Assembly: GCF_964030845.1 (NCBI RefSeq)
Contig: NZ_OZ034983.1
Location: 2,666,001-2,730,000 of the forward strand
Source: Candidatus Fukatsuia endosymbiont of Tuberolachnus salignus
GTDB taxonomy: Bacteria > Pseudomonadota > Gammaproteobacteria > Enterobacterales > Enterobacteriaceae
Direction: 5' to 3'
DNA length: 64,000 nt
The position numbers were made by a program, and so were the translations under genes. The notes beneath the pieces were generated by a model. The model made no database searches and had not been told where the DNA came from. It saw only the letters and a list, made by a program, of their open reading frames with translations. Of the stretch, positions 7,904 to 16,218 are shown piece after piece (within the stretch, counting starts at the first letter, position 1; each line of letters starts with the position of its first letter).

Positions 7904-8152
7904 AATCATGATAGTTTCTTGATAATTAAAGTGATTTATTTTTTATATATATGGCAATCAAGGGAAGGGTAATTTATTTAATAAAGAATAAATTACGTAT
8001 TCGGGTATGATGAACTGTGTTTTTTTACAGACCATTTTGGTCCAATACTGTATAATGCCGATTTTGTTTTTTCAGAAAAAGGATTTTTTTATGATAGAAA
8101 TGGTAAGGGTAGGGGCTGGAAAATATGAGACAACCCATCCATCTTTGGCGTG

Positions 8153-8764
8153 TTATTTACGGCGAAGGCTCCGAGAAAGGTACACAATAACACCTATCAG
8201 CGACGATTTTGATGTTAATTCAAGCAAAGGTATCCTTGGATCATCTACCGCCAAAAATCCAAATGAACCACCTTGCATGAAACGGTAAACCGATGCTAAT
8301 TCGTTGACGTGGGCGTATACTAAATCATTTGTTCCTGGTATTTCTTTTATATCTACAACGATCAATGTCCCTGATGGAGCTTCGGCACAACCACTGTTAA
8401 CATTAAGCCTGTATGCCCTACAAGTTTTTGATTTAACTGAGTCGGGAACTAAAACTCTTTCTCCTGTCAGGCCATTTTTTCCATAAACATCGACTGAAAA
8501 AACATCATCATATGACCGCTTTATTTCTGCTATATCATTGCTGCTGTTGTCATTCATTGGCCCCTTTCCTTCGCTTAACCATTCAGCCCTAACGTTAAGC
8601 ACCCTGGATAGTTGAAGAATTTTGGTACTACTTAACGCTTTTCCGCTAAGTAGTTTCCAGATACTAGGTTGAGCCATGCCCGTGGCGGACGCCAATTTTG
8701 CTTGCGTAAATTTACCCGTATCCATAGCCATTTTTAGGCGTTCAGCTAGTGTGGTCTCTTTCAT
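8153..8764 (-). CDS. CI-like phage repressor lacking the self-cleavage residues (prophage A)
   Basis: 203 residues. An N-terminal XRE helix-turn-helix (about 5-65; FTQAKLASATGMAQPSIWKLLSGK) is followed by a C-terminal S24/LexA-like fold (about 85-203). Aligned with the intact repressors at 18788 and 61952, the Ala-Gly cleavage site is absent, the catalytic Ser (GDSM) is replaced by SGCA with Cys126, and the catalytic Lys (ATFKR) by SVYR with Tyr160. It should bind the ATANCCAAARNTAT operators but probably cannot cleave itself in response to RecA. GGAGAGT precedes the chosen ATG; an upstream in-frame extension was discarded. Divergent from cro. Confidence 0.8.
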   Translation of the reverse strand: MKETTLAERLKMAMDTGKFTQAKLASATGMAQPSIWKLLSGKALSSTKILQLSRVLNVRAEWLSEGKGPMNDNSSNDIAEIKRSYDDVFSVDVYGKNGLTGERVLVPDSVKSKTCRAYRLNVNSGCAEAPSGTLIVVDIKEIPGTNDLVYAHVNELASVYRFMQGGSFGFLAVDDPRIPLLELTSKSSLIGVIVYLSRSLRRK

Positions 8765-8776
8765 ACTCTCCAACAT

Positions 8777-8814
8777 ATAGCTTTGGGTATTTTTAGTCAA
8801 ATATCCAAAAGTAT
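8777..8814. promoter_or_regulatory. OR operators between cI and cro (prophage A)
   Basis: ATAGCTTTGGGTAT (8777-8790, inverted) and ATATCCAAAAGTAT (8801-8814) match the two sites in the pL region, giving four operators of one consensus. They cover the space where the divergent cI and cro promoters must lie. Confidence 0.6.
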
Positions 8815-8869
8815 TGCAATTGTCGAATCTCAAAGTTATTATCTCTTGTGTTCAAAATTGGAATTACTT

Positions 8870-9103
8870 ATGTCTATAAATTTATATGTGCAACGTGCAA
8901 TCAGTATCGCTGGTAGCCAGAAAAAACTAGCGGACAAGGTAAGTGTAGCTCAGCCAACTATTTGGTGTTGGCTTCACCTAAAGAAAAAAGTTTCACCCAA
9001 AAATGTAAACGCTTTTATAAGAGCTGTTGATGGTGAATTCAAGGCTTACCAAATTCGCCCGGATTTGCCCGACCTTTTTCCACATCCAGACGAAGCGGCC
9101 TGA
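8870..9103 (+). CDS. Cro/YdaS-like repressor (prophage A)
   Basis: 77 residues with one helix-turn-helix (RAISIAGSQKKLADKVSVAQPTIWCWL, about 8-34), then a short basic region and a RPDLPDLFP tail common in Cro-like proteins of P22-type phages. Divergent from cI across four predicted operators, as Cro should be. The ATG at 8870 was chosen over an upstream in-frame ATG because the family protein starts at this helix. No counterpart identity with the cro of prophage B. Confidence 0.8.
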   Translation: MSINLYVQRAISIAGSQKKLADKVSVAQPTIWCWLHLKKKVSPKNVNAFIRAVDGEFKAYQIRPDLPDLFPHPDEAA

Positions 9104-9170
9104 TCTCATCGTGACGCCATGCTCTCATAACGCAAACAAAAGTATAACCCAATAAGGAACAGGATAAATT

Positions 9171-9614
9171 ATGGACAAACGCGCATTAATTAACCGGATG
9201 TGTGAGCGAGTGACAGGCGGACGCGCCGTTGCTGCGGCGTATTTAGGGATGTCTGAATCTAAATTTAACAATCACTTGTATGAGAACAAAGGTGCTCGAT
9301 TTTTCAGCGTCGATGAACTGGTAGCACTGCAAACACTGAGTGAGTCAACCTGGGTTGCGGAATATTTTGCTGCACGATCGAATGCCATCGTCGTACCTGC
9401 ACCTTCTGCGGAGGTGGACACCGTGGAACTGCACCACATGAGCCTGAACACAGCAGTCAAACGCAGTGCTGTCGACCAGTTAATTCTTGATGCGATTAGG
9501 GACCACGGGGGGATTAATGAACAAGCCCAACAGAAAATTCTGGATGCTCACCGTAAACACATCGCAACACGAGACGGTGAAGTTCGCGCCACGCTGCAGG
9601 TTTACAGTAAGTAA
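9171..9614 (+). CDS. Phage CII-family regulatory protein (prophage A)
   Basis: 147 residues of the phage regulatory CII (YmfL-like) family: MCERVTGGRAVAAAYLGMSESKFNNHLYEN forms the DNA-binding helices, followed by FFSVDELVALQTLS and a helical C-terminus. An AAGGAACAGG ribosome-binding stretch precedes it. The N-terminal two thirds differ from the prophage B copy (17867), while the last 50 residues are identical, marking a recombination boundary inside the gene. Probably a transcription activator at lysogeny establishment, as inferred from family and position. Confidence 0.8.
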   Translation: MDKRALINRMCERVTGGRAVAAAYLGMSESKFNNHLYENKGARFFSVDELVALQTLSESTWVAEYFAARSNAIVVPAPSAEVDTVELHHMSLNTAVKRSAVDQLILDAIRDHGGINEQAQQKILDAHRKHIATRDGEVRATLQVYSK

Positions 9615-9662
9615 AAACACCGCGACTGCGGACCAGGCAGTCGCCCTACACAAACACACGGC

Positions 9663-10229
9663 GTGATGATGAACCCATTATCAAACGCAGTCAACCCCAG
9701 CATGGGGAGTCGAGAGATAGCCGATTTAGTGGAGTCTCGTCACGACAATGTGAAAAGAGCCATTGAGCGCTTGGTTGAAAAGGGGATTATCAGACTTCCT
9801 CCAATGGAGGAGGTTAAAAATCAATTAGGCCAATACGTTTTTGAATACAGGGTAGGTAAACGTGATAGCTATGTGGTGGTCGCCCAACTCTCCCCTGAAT
9901 TTACCGCCCGCGTAGTCGATCGTTGGCAGCAACTGGAAGAGAAAGCGGCCTACTCGTTTTTACCGGTCGATTATTTATCAGCCTTGAAAACATTAACGCA
10001 AGAGGTTGAGCGACGCCAACGGCTAGAAAACCCGTTAGCACGGGCTGCCCCTAAGATAGATTTCGCCGACCGTGTGAGCGAGGCCAGTGGCATTCTGGTG
10101 GGCAATTTTGCCAAGCTGATGGGCCTTCGTCCCAACAAATTGTTTGTTTGGTTACGCAAAAATCACGTGCTAATGGGTATTCCTTCTCGCAGAAATGTGC
10201 CTCGATATAGCAGGCGCCATGTAACGTGA
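9663..10229 (+). pseudogene. Rha/KilAC antirepressor, 3' end replaced by a MITE (prophage A)
   Basis: The first 181 codons match the intact 236-codon gene at 17108-17818. They carry the Rha domain (SREIADLVESRHDNVKRAIERL, YVFEYRVGKRDSYVVV) and the beginning of the KilAC domain. From 10206 the frame runs into the 100-bp MITE and ends with YSRRHVT. About 55 residues of KilAC are lost, and the downstream replication genes seen in prophage B are absent; the other side of the MITE is the truncated endolysin of prophage B. Confidence 0.85.
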
Positions 10230-10307
10230 TCTCTTTTGTTAATAAATATTATTTAATATCAATATGTTATTGCTGATTTTTATAATCAACTTATACGGCC
10301 CCTGCTA
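10208..10307. mobile_element. 100-bp MITE, copy 1 (prophage junction)
   Basis: TAGCAGGCGCC at the left and CCTGCTA at the right, an AT-rich middle (TTAATAAATATT, AATATCAATATGTTATT), flanked by TA. It is one of five copies of exactly 100 bp in the window. It sits between two unrelated truncated genes, rha on the left and endolysin on the right. Confidence 0.9.
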
Positions 10308-10624
10308 TACGGACAAAATGAAGCAATACCGGCTTTCTGAGCGTCGCTTAACGGCACCTGAACATGACGTTCTACCCAGGCGATCGCTTTATCTACCTCA
10401 AATTTGTTAACCTGCTCGCATTTCTCTGCACTGAGTTGCAGGCCTTGCATTACCGGCTTGTCATCAACTCGTGTCGCACCGCGGCAAATCGTCCACACAT
10501 TCGCGCCGTCTCGATAGGCCGTCAGCCGATTGCCTTCTTTTTCATGCAAAAATTGTGTAAGGATGGCGGTCGCTGTCGCCCCTGCCAAAATCAGTCCCAG
10601 CATGGGTTTGCTTAGCTTGCTCAT
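10308..10624 (-). pseudogene. SAR endolysin (lambdoid lysozyme), C-terminus lost (prophage B)
   Basis: About 105 codons of a GH24 phage lysozyme. The N-terminus (residues 8-25, rich in Ala/Gly/Leu) is a weak membrane segment typical of signal-anchor-release endolysins. The active-site block EKEGNRLTAYRDGANVWT has Glu, Asp and Thr in the expected E-8-D-5-T spacing. The coding sequence breaks at GIASFCPY where the MITE begins, so the second half of the fold is missing. Its start overlaps the holin stop (ATGA). This leaves prophage B without a working lysozyme here. Confidence 0.85.
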
Positions 10625-10824
10625 TTGCCTGTTGCGCTCTTACGCCGGTCTTCTTTAATCTTGAAATACAGATTGGTCAAATAGGTCAGCACCGCCAGCG
10701 AGACGCCCGCCAGCACGCCAATGGCGTTCCATTGTTCCGGGCTGTAGCTGTTTAGCAAACCATTCAGAATGCTACCGGCTGAGGCCCCGTAGGCAACGCC
10801 TGTCGTCAGTTTTTCCATGCTCAT
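10621..10824 (-). CDS. P21-type pinholin
   Basis: 67 residues, closely resembling phage 21 S (AYGxSAGS... PEQWNAIGVLAG... LTYLTNLYFKIKEDRRK). Two membrane segments (about 8-26 and 33-53) fit a class II holin that forms small pores and depolarises the inner membrane, activating a SAR endolysin. The start MSMEK has two Met codons two residues apart, reminiscent of the dual holin/antiholin starts of phage 21. Followed by the truncated endolysin. Confidence 0.85.
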   Translation of the reverse strand: MSMEKLTTGVAYGASAGSILNGLLNSYSPEQWNAIGVLAGVSLAVLTYLTNLYFKIKEDRRKSATGK

Positions 10825-11380
10825 TCTCGTCTCTCAGTGGGAATACCGTTTCCCGCTAGGGGTCGGGGGTGGTGTCATAGAAATAGTGTCGCTTCCCTGG
10901 CCACTTATATACTCATTACCATTCGAAACACTGGAAAAATTAGATTTCGAATTTAATGTAAAATTATGATTTTAATCATAAAGTAATAATATTATTCTAA
11001 ATACAAAAACCAGTATCTTCATGTCAAATGGGTATATCTCGTGAATTAAAAAGATATAGCACTGATGGGTATTGGAGAAAGGTGCTAAATGTGAAAAAGA
11101 CCACGCGATTCGCAACCTTAAATGAGCGTTTTTTGAAAGCGTATTACAAAAATATTCTGTATAAAGTCTCTTTGTATTAATACGTAAAGATACGTAACTA
11201 TTATATTGCTAAACGTAAATAGGTTATTTGAAAGTAGAATTTTATCGATTAGACTCGCTCGGACGGTGATTGTTTAGTACTTTTAACCATCACCCATTAA
11301 ATATAAATAATCTAATTAAATTTTTCATTCAATTGCATAGCAATTTATTACCTATTTCATTACCAGAGAAGAAAAGTAAA
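10825..11380. other. AT-rich region without a confident gene
   Basis: Between the holin and the large unknown gene. A TTG-started in-frame extension of the latter covers 11270-11380, but no ribosome-binding site supports it. I see no RNA gene or repeat here; promoters for the divergent holin and unknown gene could lie in it. Confidence 0.5.
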
Positions 11381-12991
11381 ATGCCATTTGGAACGTTACC
11401 TATAAATCATGATACATATACTAGTCCTGAAGCTCTCCTAGATTCTCAACATCTACGACAGCTAAGAACAGCTCCTGGAGCTTTCGGGTTCAATTTAACT
11501 GACGCAAAACAAGCATCAGGCGTACATGTTAAGGAGACCCCTTGTCAAGGAAAAGAGGCCCCTTATCGAGAATGGATGAAAACTTCGCCTAACAATCCTG
11601 ATGTTGTCGTTCATCCTAATGTAGATGCAGTGTCTATTAATCAATCTACATTAGCTCAACAGCATTCACGAACCAGTTCTTCAGGTACAAATGACGACCA
11701 TCAATTCTTTCCGTATGAAACTCTATCCAAGGGAATGCCATGTTTTTCTCAGTCTTCTCAGAGGGGAGGTGCAAGTAATGATAGTGGTAATGGACAAGTT
11801 TCTTCTGTTTTAAAAACCAAGTTGACACACGTTTCCACTTTTACAGGTTCTCGCCATCATCCTTACAGGCAAGTTCACGAAAGCTACGGTAGTGGTAATC
11901 TCGATTTACCTAGAGCTCCTGATCCTGATGCGGAGCTTCCAGATTTGAGAAATGATGTGTTTGATTTTTTTAGTAAGTTGGACACAGCAACAGATAGCAG
12001 TCCTTCGGCAAAGTTGCTACAGCCAGCCTCCCCCTCCTCCTCCTCTTTTTCTCAAAGATCGTTCCATGCTGATAGTGATCTTCACGCCGCTCCAGTAATG
12101 AAAAATCCAGTTTTTCCATCTACTATTCCACAACCTACGGTTCGAATGGCTGTAAGCACTGCTAATCTTAGCCTTTTACAGCAATTACCTTCGCAGTTTT
12201 CACAAACCGCGAATACAAGCACTACCACTACCGCTAGTACCCGTACCATCTTGGAGAAACCGAATAAATTAACTGCTGAAGATGAAAAGATAGTGGAGCA
12301 ATTGTCACAGGAAGAATCAACACTAGATGTATCATGGGTAAAAACACTCGTGGTGTCTAATTCTAATCTAATTTTGATTATCAAAACAGCCCTGGAAAAA
12401 GTAAGAGATTGTAATAAAGAGAAAGGAAACGGTCATGAACTATTTAATGCCTCAGAGAACTTACACTTGCTGGTAGCAATAGTTTCTTATAACTGGGATA
12501 AATCAGTCACAGAAAAAAACTTATGTGTATCTCATCGCACTATAGAAAATTGGATAAATAAGTTTAGACAATATAATAATATTAATTTACCTTTAAATAC
12601 TCAGATAGCATCGACGAAAGAAATCTTAGATTTTATAAATCAAATTAATAAAAATACTGGCCGCAAACCGTCTCTTCTTAGTAAGCGTATTTTAAACATA
12701 TTTAATGCCTTAGATACAAACATTCAACAAAAAGTTTTAAAAGCTAGATTGAAACAATGGAGTTCAGATAAAAGTCAGAGTAAGTCTATATTCCAGAATT
12801 TTTCGTGGAGAATTATGCATATTATTTATTGTGGTAATGCCTATTCTCAAGAATATTCTGGTGTCTTTAATGCGTCTATTAATCTAGGTGTCCCGCGAAA
12901 GCAGGCAGCTACATTAGCTAAAGATCGGAAACTTTACATTGATGCAATGCAATCGCATCTAAATCCTATTGACGACGGCACTCGAACGTGA
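11381..12991 (+). CDS. Large unknown protein in the phage cargo position
   Basis: 536 residues from the Met of MPFGTLPINHD; a TTG 37 codons upstream is possible but unsupported. No family recognised. Residues about 1-300 are Ser/Thr/Pro/Gln-rich and probably disordered (poly-Ser at about 244-251, TTTTAST near 290). From about 315 it becomes helical and Lys/Asn-rich, with a candidate helix-turn-helix (KSVTEKNLCVSHRTIENWINKF, about 385-408). It lies on the opposite strand between Q and the holin, where Stx phages and APSE carry toxin genes. Composition is more AT-rich than the phage genes around it. A secreted or host-directed factor is a reasonable guess, but unproven; no signal peptide is evident. 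Confidence 0.6.
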   Translation: MPFGTLPINHDTYTSPEALLDSQHLRQLRTAPGAFGFNLTDAKQASGVHVKETPCQGKEAPYREWMKTSPNNPDVVVHPNVDAVSINQSTLAQQHSRTSSSGTNDDHQFFPYETLSKGMPCFSQSSQRGGASNDSGNGQVSSVLKTKLTHVSTFTGSRHHPYRQVHESYGSGNLDLPRAPDPDAELPDLRNDVFDFFSKLDTATDSSPSAKLLQPASPSSSSFSQRSFHADSDLHAAPVMKNPVFPSTIPQPTVRMAVSTANLSLLQQLPSQFSQTANTSTTTTASTRTILEKPNKLTAEDEKIVEQLSQEESTLDVSWVKTLVVSNSNLILIIKTALEKVRDCNKEKGNGHELFNASENLHLLVAIVSYNWDKSVTEKNLCVSHRTIENWINKFRQYNNINLPLNTQIASTKEILDFINQINKNTGRKPSLLSKRILNIFNALDTNIQQKVLKARLKQWSSDKSQSKSIFQNFSWRIMHIIYCGNAYSQEYSGVFNASINLGVPRKQAATLAKDRKLYIDAMQSHLNPIDDGTRT

Positions 12992-13308
12992 TCTGTTTTA
13001 AATTTTTCAAAGTATAACTTGAGCATCTATATTAGAAATCAAGAGAATTAAGCAAGATTTTCAACTCGCAGACTTCATAAATCAAGCAAATAAAGTTTTT
13101 CAATATCATCCATAATAGTCTCGATCTTTAATGAAACAATCCAGCCATCTCTTTGTGGAGAGTTTTTATTTAAAAAATCGAATATTAGCGTTTTATCTAT
13201 AATTTCTTATCCAAAATTCAGGTTAGATATTTAGATTCGATTGCCCTGACAAAACTCCGACGCGACGGCGAAGGTCAAGGTTTTACAGCTGCTAGTTATC
13301 AATACATA
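12992..13308. other. Non-coding stretch before IS630 copy 1
   Basis: AT-rich, no ORF of note and no clear terminator. Its end (CAATACA-TA) is the IS630 target. Confidence 0.4.
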
Positions 13309-14402
13309 TACCCAAGTGAAATCAAGATGCAGGATTTAGCGCCTGGAAATTATCGTTTAAGCGAGATACCAGAGAACTTGCCATTTGTGGTAGCTTCACT
13401 TCAAAGAAGTTTAAGATATCGTTCTTAAAACTCTGTTTAGATGGGTAATATCTATTGTTTCGTGTTTGCTCATTCATCACCTTCCACAATCGCTCTATCG
13501 GGTTTAGATTCGGGCTATACGGCGGAAGGTAATGAAGCTGGATATTCAACGTAAGCGCGGCGTCTTGCACAAGCTGTGAACGGTGATAGCCTGCACCCTC
13601 GAGGATCACATGTGCCGTTGTCGTGATGGGATAATGCGCGCGAATGGCAGACAGGAAGTGAACCACATTTTCGCTGTTAATCGTCTCATCATCACGGATT
13701 ATGGGGTTAGCCACATTCTGGATGTTCAAGGCTCCCATGATATTCAACCGCGTTCTGCTCCCGGTGGTCTCTATCGTTTTATCCTGGCCTTTTCGTATCC
13801 AGCCGTAGCTTATTTTGGTGGTTTGTGTCGGATGAACGGCATCAATAAACAGTATGGGGTCATTACCCGCGGCGTCTTTCAATTCGCTGTAGGTCTTTAT
13901 AAATTGCTGCTGTTTCTCAACGGCAAATTTATGCGGAACACCTTTCGGCTTTTTATAGCTAAAGCCATGCTGCTTCAACCCTTTATACAGACCTGATACG
14001 GTAAAGGTGATGTTCCAGCGTCCAGCGATATACGCCACAATTTGGTGATTGTGGTGGTAGAGCGGCTGGGTGAGATGTTCAACCAGCGACGTGGTCTGTT
14101 CCGCATTGAGATAGCCATCGGAGCCGCCATTTTCAGGCTTGAGCTTGTTGAGTTTATGATAGTCTGTAAGGTGGCGCCGCACCGTGGTTTCATTAATGAG
14201 CTGTGAGTGAGCAATCATAGGGGGAGTCCAGCCGTCTGCGGACAACAAAACACACCGGATCCTGTCACAGACACGGCGGTCATGGCTTTGACGATGTTGG
14301 GCTTCGAGGGTAATTTTCTGGTCAGCAGTCAGCTCTATTTTCATGGCTATGAGCATGATCCTTATCGACTTCAAAATCAAGCATCTTCATTGATCACGGG
14401 TA
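13309..14402 (-). mobile_element. IS630-family element, copy 1 (complete, 1,094 bp)
   Basis: Ends TACCC...GGGTA with related but imperfect inverted ends (AAATCAAGATGCAGG / AAATCAAGCATCTTC) and a TA duplication on both sides. Inserted between Q and the unknown gene of prophage B. Same length as the copies at 59011 and 60696. Confidence 0.9.
13322..14380 (-). CDS. IS630-family transposase (copy 1)
   Basis: 352 residues from the first ATG; MLIAMKIEL or MKIEL further in are also possible starts. N-terminal helix-turn-helix region, then the DDE core: FIDAVHPTQ (first Asp), HVILEGAGYH where most relatives have Asp, and YLPPYSPNLNPIERLWK (Glu). The second position is therefore Glu in this family member, identical in all copies here. 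This copy has an intact frame. An antisense open frame of 137 codons inside it is a shadow. Confidence 0.9.
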   Translation of the reverse strand: MILKSIRIMLIAMKIELTADQKITLEAQHRQSHDRRVCDRIRCVLLSADGWTPPMIAHSQLINETTVRRHLTDYHKLNKLKPENGGSDGYLNAEQTTSLVEHLTQPLYHHNHQIVAYIAGRWNITFTVSGLYKGLKQHGFSYKKPKGVPHKFAVEKQQQFIKTYSELKDAAGNDPILFIDAVHPTQTTKISYGWIRKGQDKTIETTGSRTRLNIMGALNIQNVANPIIRDDETINSENVVHFLSAIRAHYPITTTAHVILEGAGYHRSQLVQDAALTLNIQLHYLPPYSPNLNPIERLWKVMNEQTRNNRYYPSKQSFKNDILNFFEVKLPQMASSLVSRLNDNFQALNPAS

Positions 14403-14459
14403 TAGACACGGCAGGATATCCTGCAATCATTGCTCATTTGCTCTTTTCAGTCAATAGCA

Positions 14460-14948
14460 TTACGCCACTTTTTTAATTTTACCGACACGTTTGCGACATT
14501 TAAACGCCTGTTCTATAGAATTATGAAGTAGATACAGACTTTCCTCTAGTATCTGGTCGACTTCTCTACGACAGGTAGCGAGTGAAGGCTTTTTAAATCG
14601 GTTGCCTCCTCGTGTGCTGATATTGCGCGGTATAGCGGCTTTCTGGCTATAAACCGCTATCGAATAACGGGAAAGGCGTTGTACGTAGTAACTGAGCAGG
14701 ATGCCAAAAGCCTGGTTATCCACCGGTATCACCGTATCCACCACCCGAGAAATCAACAACCCGTCATCATCATTACACATTGGCCTGGTAGGATTTTCTT
14801 GCTGCTTTTTTGTCGCCATACAGTGGGCGATGAGGCTACTCTGTGGCTTCTCCAATCGACCGCTGTATACCCAGGCTCCCCAGCGTTCCAGCCAGCTGTT
14901 AACCCAGTGATACTGCTCATTATTGAGCCTAAGTTGTGTGACGTTCAT
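14460..14948 (-). CDS. Phage antitermination protein Q
   Basis: 162 residues of the Phage_antitermQ type (LERWGAWVYSG... IAHCM... SYYVQRLSRYSIAVYSQ... CRREVDQILEESLYLLHNSIEQAF). Such proteins bind near the late promoter and let polymerase pass the late terminator. Overlaps rusA by 4 bp, the last early gene, as in lambdoid phages. The late region following it holds only IS630, the unknown gene, pinholin and broken endolysin. Confidence 0.8.
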   Translation of the reverse strand: MNVTQLRLNNEQYHWVNSWLERWGAWVYSGRLEKPQSSLIAHCMATKKQQENPTRPMCNDDDGLLISRVVDTVIPVDNQAFGILLSYYVQRLSRYSIAVYSQKAAIPRNISTRGGNRFKKPSLATCRREVDQILEESLYLLHNSIEQAFKCRKRVGKIKKVA

Positions 14949-15307
14949 GCTGCCTCCTGTTCCGTTATGATTATCTCCCTCCTGCCGCCTTGCACCTGTT
15001 CACCCCGAATGATGTGCAGGTCATCAATCACACTGTCATCGGCAATCATGCCCGCGTGTACCAAGGCATCCAACGGTGCCTTTAGCAGATTATCTAAATC
15101 GCGTTTCCTGCGGTATGGGACATGAACTCGTACCTTGACACGAAGTTTGCTTTTTAGGCACAGGGTAAGCCCCTTACGTGCAATTAACGCAATAACCTCG
15201 GTACGGTACTGCCTGCCCTGTTTGCTGATGTAATGTCGGCCTCTGGCATGTCGCCAATAGGTATTCACTGTCGGCGGGTAAGGCAGCACTATTCGATATT
15301 CATTCAT
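14945..15307 (-). CDS. rusA: RusA-type Holliday junction resolvase
   Basis: 120 residues, the normal RusA size. It begins with IVLPYPPTVNTYWRH, the conserved RusA start, and contains RRKRDLDNLLKAPLDAL and DDSVIDDLHIIRGE with the acidic residues that hold the metal. It resolves Holliday junctions made during phage replication and recombination. Lies between the helicase loader gene and Q. Confidence 0.9.
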   Translation of the reverse strand: MNEYRIVLPYPPTVNTYWRHARGRHYISKQGRQYRTEVIALIARKGLTLCLKSKLRVKVRVHVPYRRKRDLDNLLKAPLDALVHAGMIADDSVIDDLHIIRGEQVQGGRREIIITEQEAA

Positions 15308-15341
15308 GTTTCATCTGTCTCTACTGGCGCCGGTTGATGTG

Positions 15342-16214
15342 TTATGCCGTCCTGACCCGATAGCTCTCCCAGGTAAACGCCAAAGTACAACCGCCACCTT
15401 CGTTCATTCTGTCCAGTACTCGCTCACCGAGGTAAGTCGTTAAGTCTTCTTTCGGCAAATTGCTCAGCAGCAGCGTCGGTTTCATGTTTTCATAGCGGGT
15501 GTTGATGATTTCAAATAAAATCAGCTTTTCGGCCTCACTGCCAAACTGCACACCGATTTCATCGATAATCAACATGTCGACACCGGTGTAGTGCTTAATC
15601 ACCTCGGATTCGGTTTGGGTGGCGTCTTTCGCCCAGGTGCTCTTGACCTCTCGAGTAATACGTAGCGCGGATGTCAGAACAACCGAGGCGTGGTGTGTCG
15701 TAATGATGTGTTTAGCAATCGCAACCGCCAGATGATTTTTTCCTGTCCCGGGTTTGCCGCACATCACCAACCCACCGCCTTGCGCTAAACGCTCATGCCA
15801 TTTTTGTGCATAGGCCTGGCATACCTTCTGGCAACGCAAGGATTCAGCATTAATCGGCTGATAAGACTCAAAACTGGCAGTGGTAAAGCGCGCAGGGATA
15901 CCCGTCTGGCTCAGCAAATTTTTAATCAATTGGGCCTGATTTCGCTGCTGGTCTGAGGCGATATTCTTTTTCAATACGGTGATTTTTTCGTGTAAACACG
16001 CCGGACAGTCCGTTTTCTGTTGCACGTTGGCAAAGCCCTGCAGGGTTCGACAGCGTTGTTCAAAAGCCCCGTGTTGTGGGCAGAGGACCTCTGCTACATC
16101 AACCCGAACCCCTGCTATTTCCTTCAGCGGGGCACGGGCACTTTTCAACCGGTCTTCAAGAAAAGTGAGGTCTTGCTGCTGACGCGAATTTTCTATTTTT
16201 TCAATGACATTCAT
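15342..16214 (-). CDS. DnaC-like helicase loader ATPase
   Basis: 290 residues from MNVIEKIEN. The N-terminus has a possible zinc-binding pair (CPQH, CPAC). The AAA+ part shows Walker A GKPGTGKNH, as in E. coli DnaC, Walker B MLIIDEIG, sensor-like LLLSNLP and an arginine-finger region GERVLDRMNEGG. It would load the host replicative helicase at the prophage origin together with the O-like protein encoded just upstream. The internal Met was chosen because it follows the upstream stop by 4 nt with GGAAGGG before it. Confidence 0.85.
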   Translation of the reverse strand: MNVIEKIENSRQQQDLTFLEDRLKSARAPLKEIAGVRVDVAEVLCPQHGAFEQRCRTLQGFANVQQKTDCPACLHEKITVLKKNIASDQQRNQAQLIKNLLSQTGIPARFTTASFESYQPINAESLRCQKVCQAYAQKWHERLAQGGGLVMCGKPGTGKNHLAVAIAKHIITTHHASVVLTSALRITREVKSTWAKDATQTESEVIKHYTGVDMLIIDEIGVQFGSEAEKLILFEIINTRYENMKPTLLLSNLPKEDLTTYLGERVLDRMNEGGGCTLAFTWESYRVRTA

Positions 16215-16218
16215 CACA

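Noticed and set aside
8007..8288. 93-codon forward ORF beyond cI of prophage A
   Set aside because: Its second half is antisense to cI and its front has no family resemblance or ribosome-binding site.
13583..13996. 137-codon ORF inside IS630 copies (also 54775, 58608, 59417, 60970)
   Set aside because: Antisense to the transposase; conserved only because the element is repeated.
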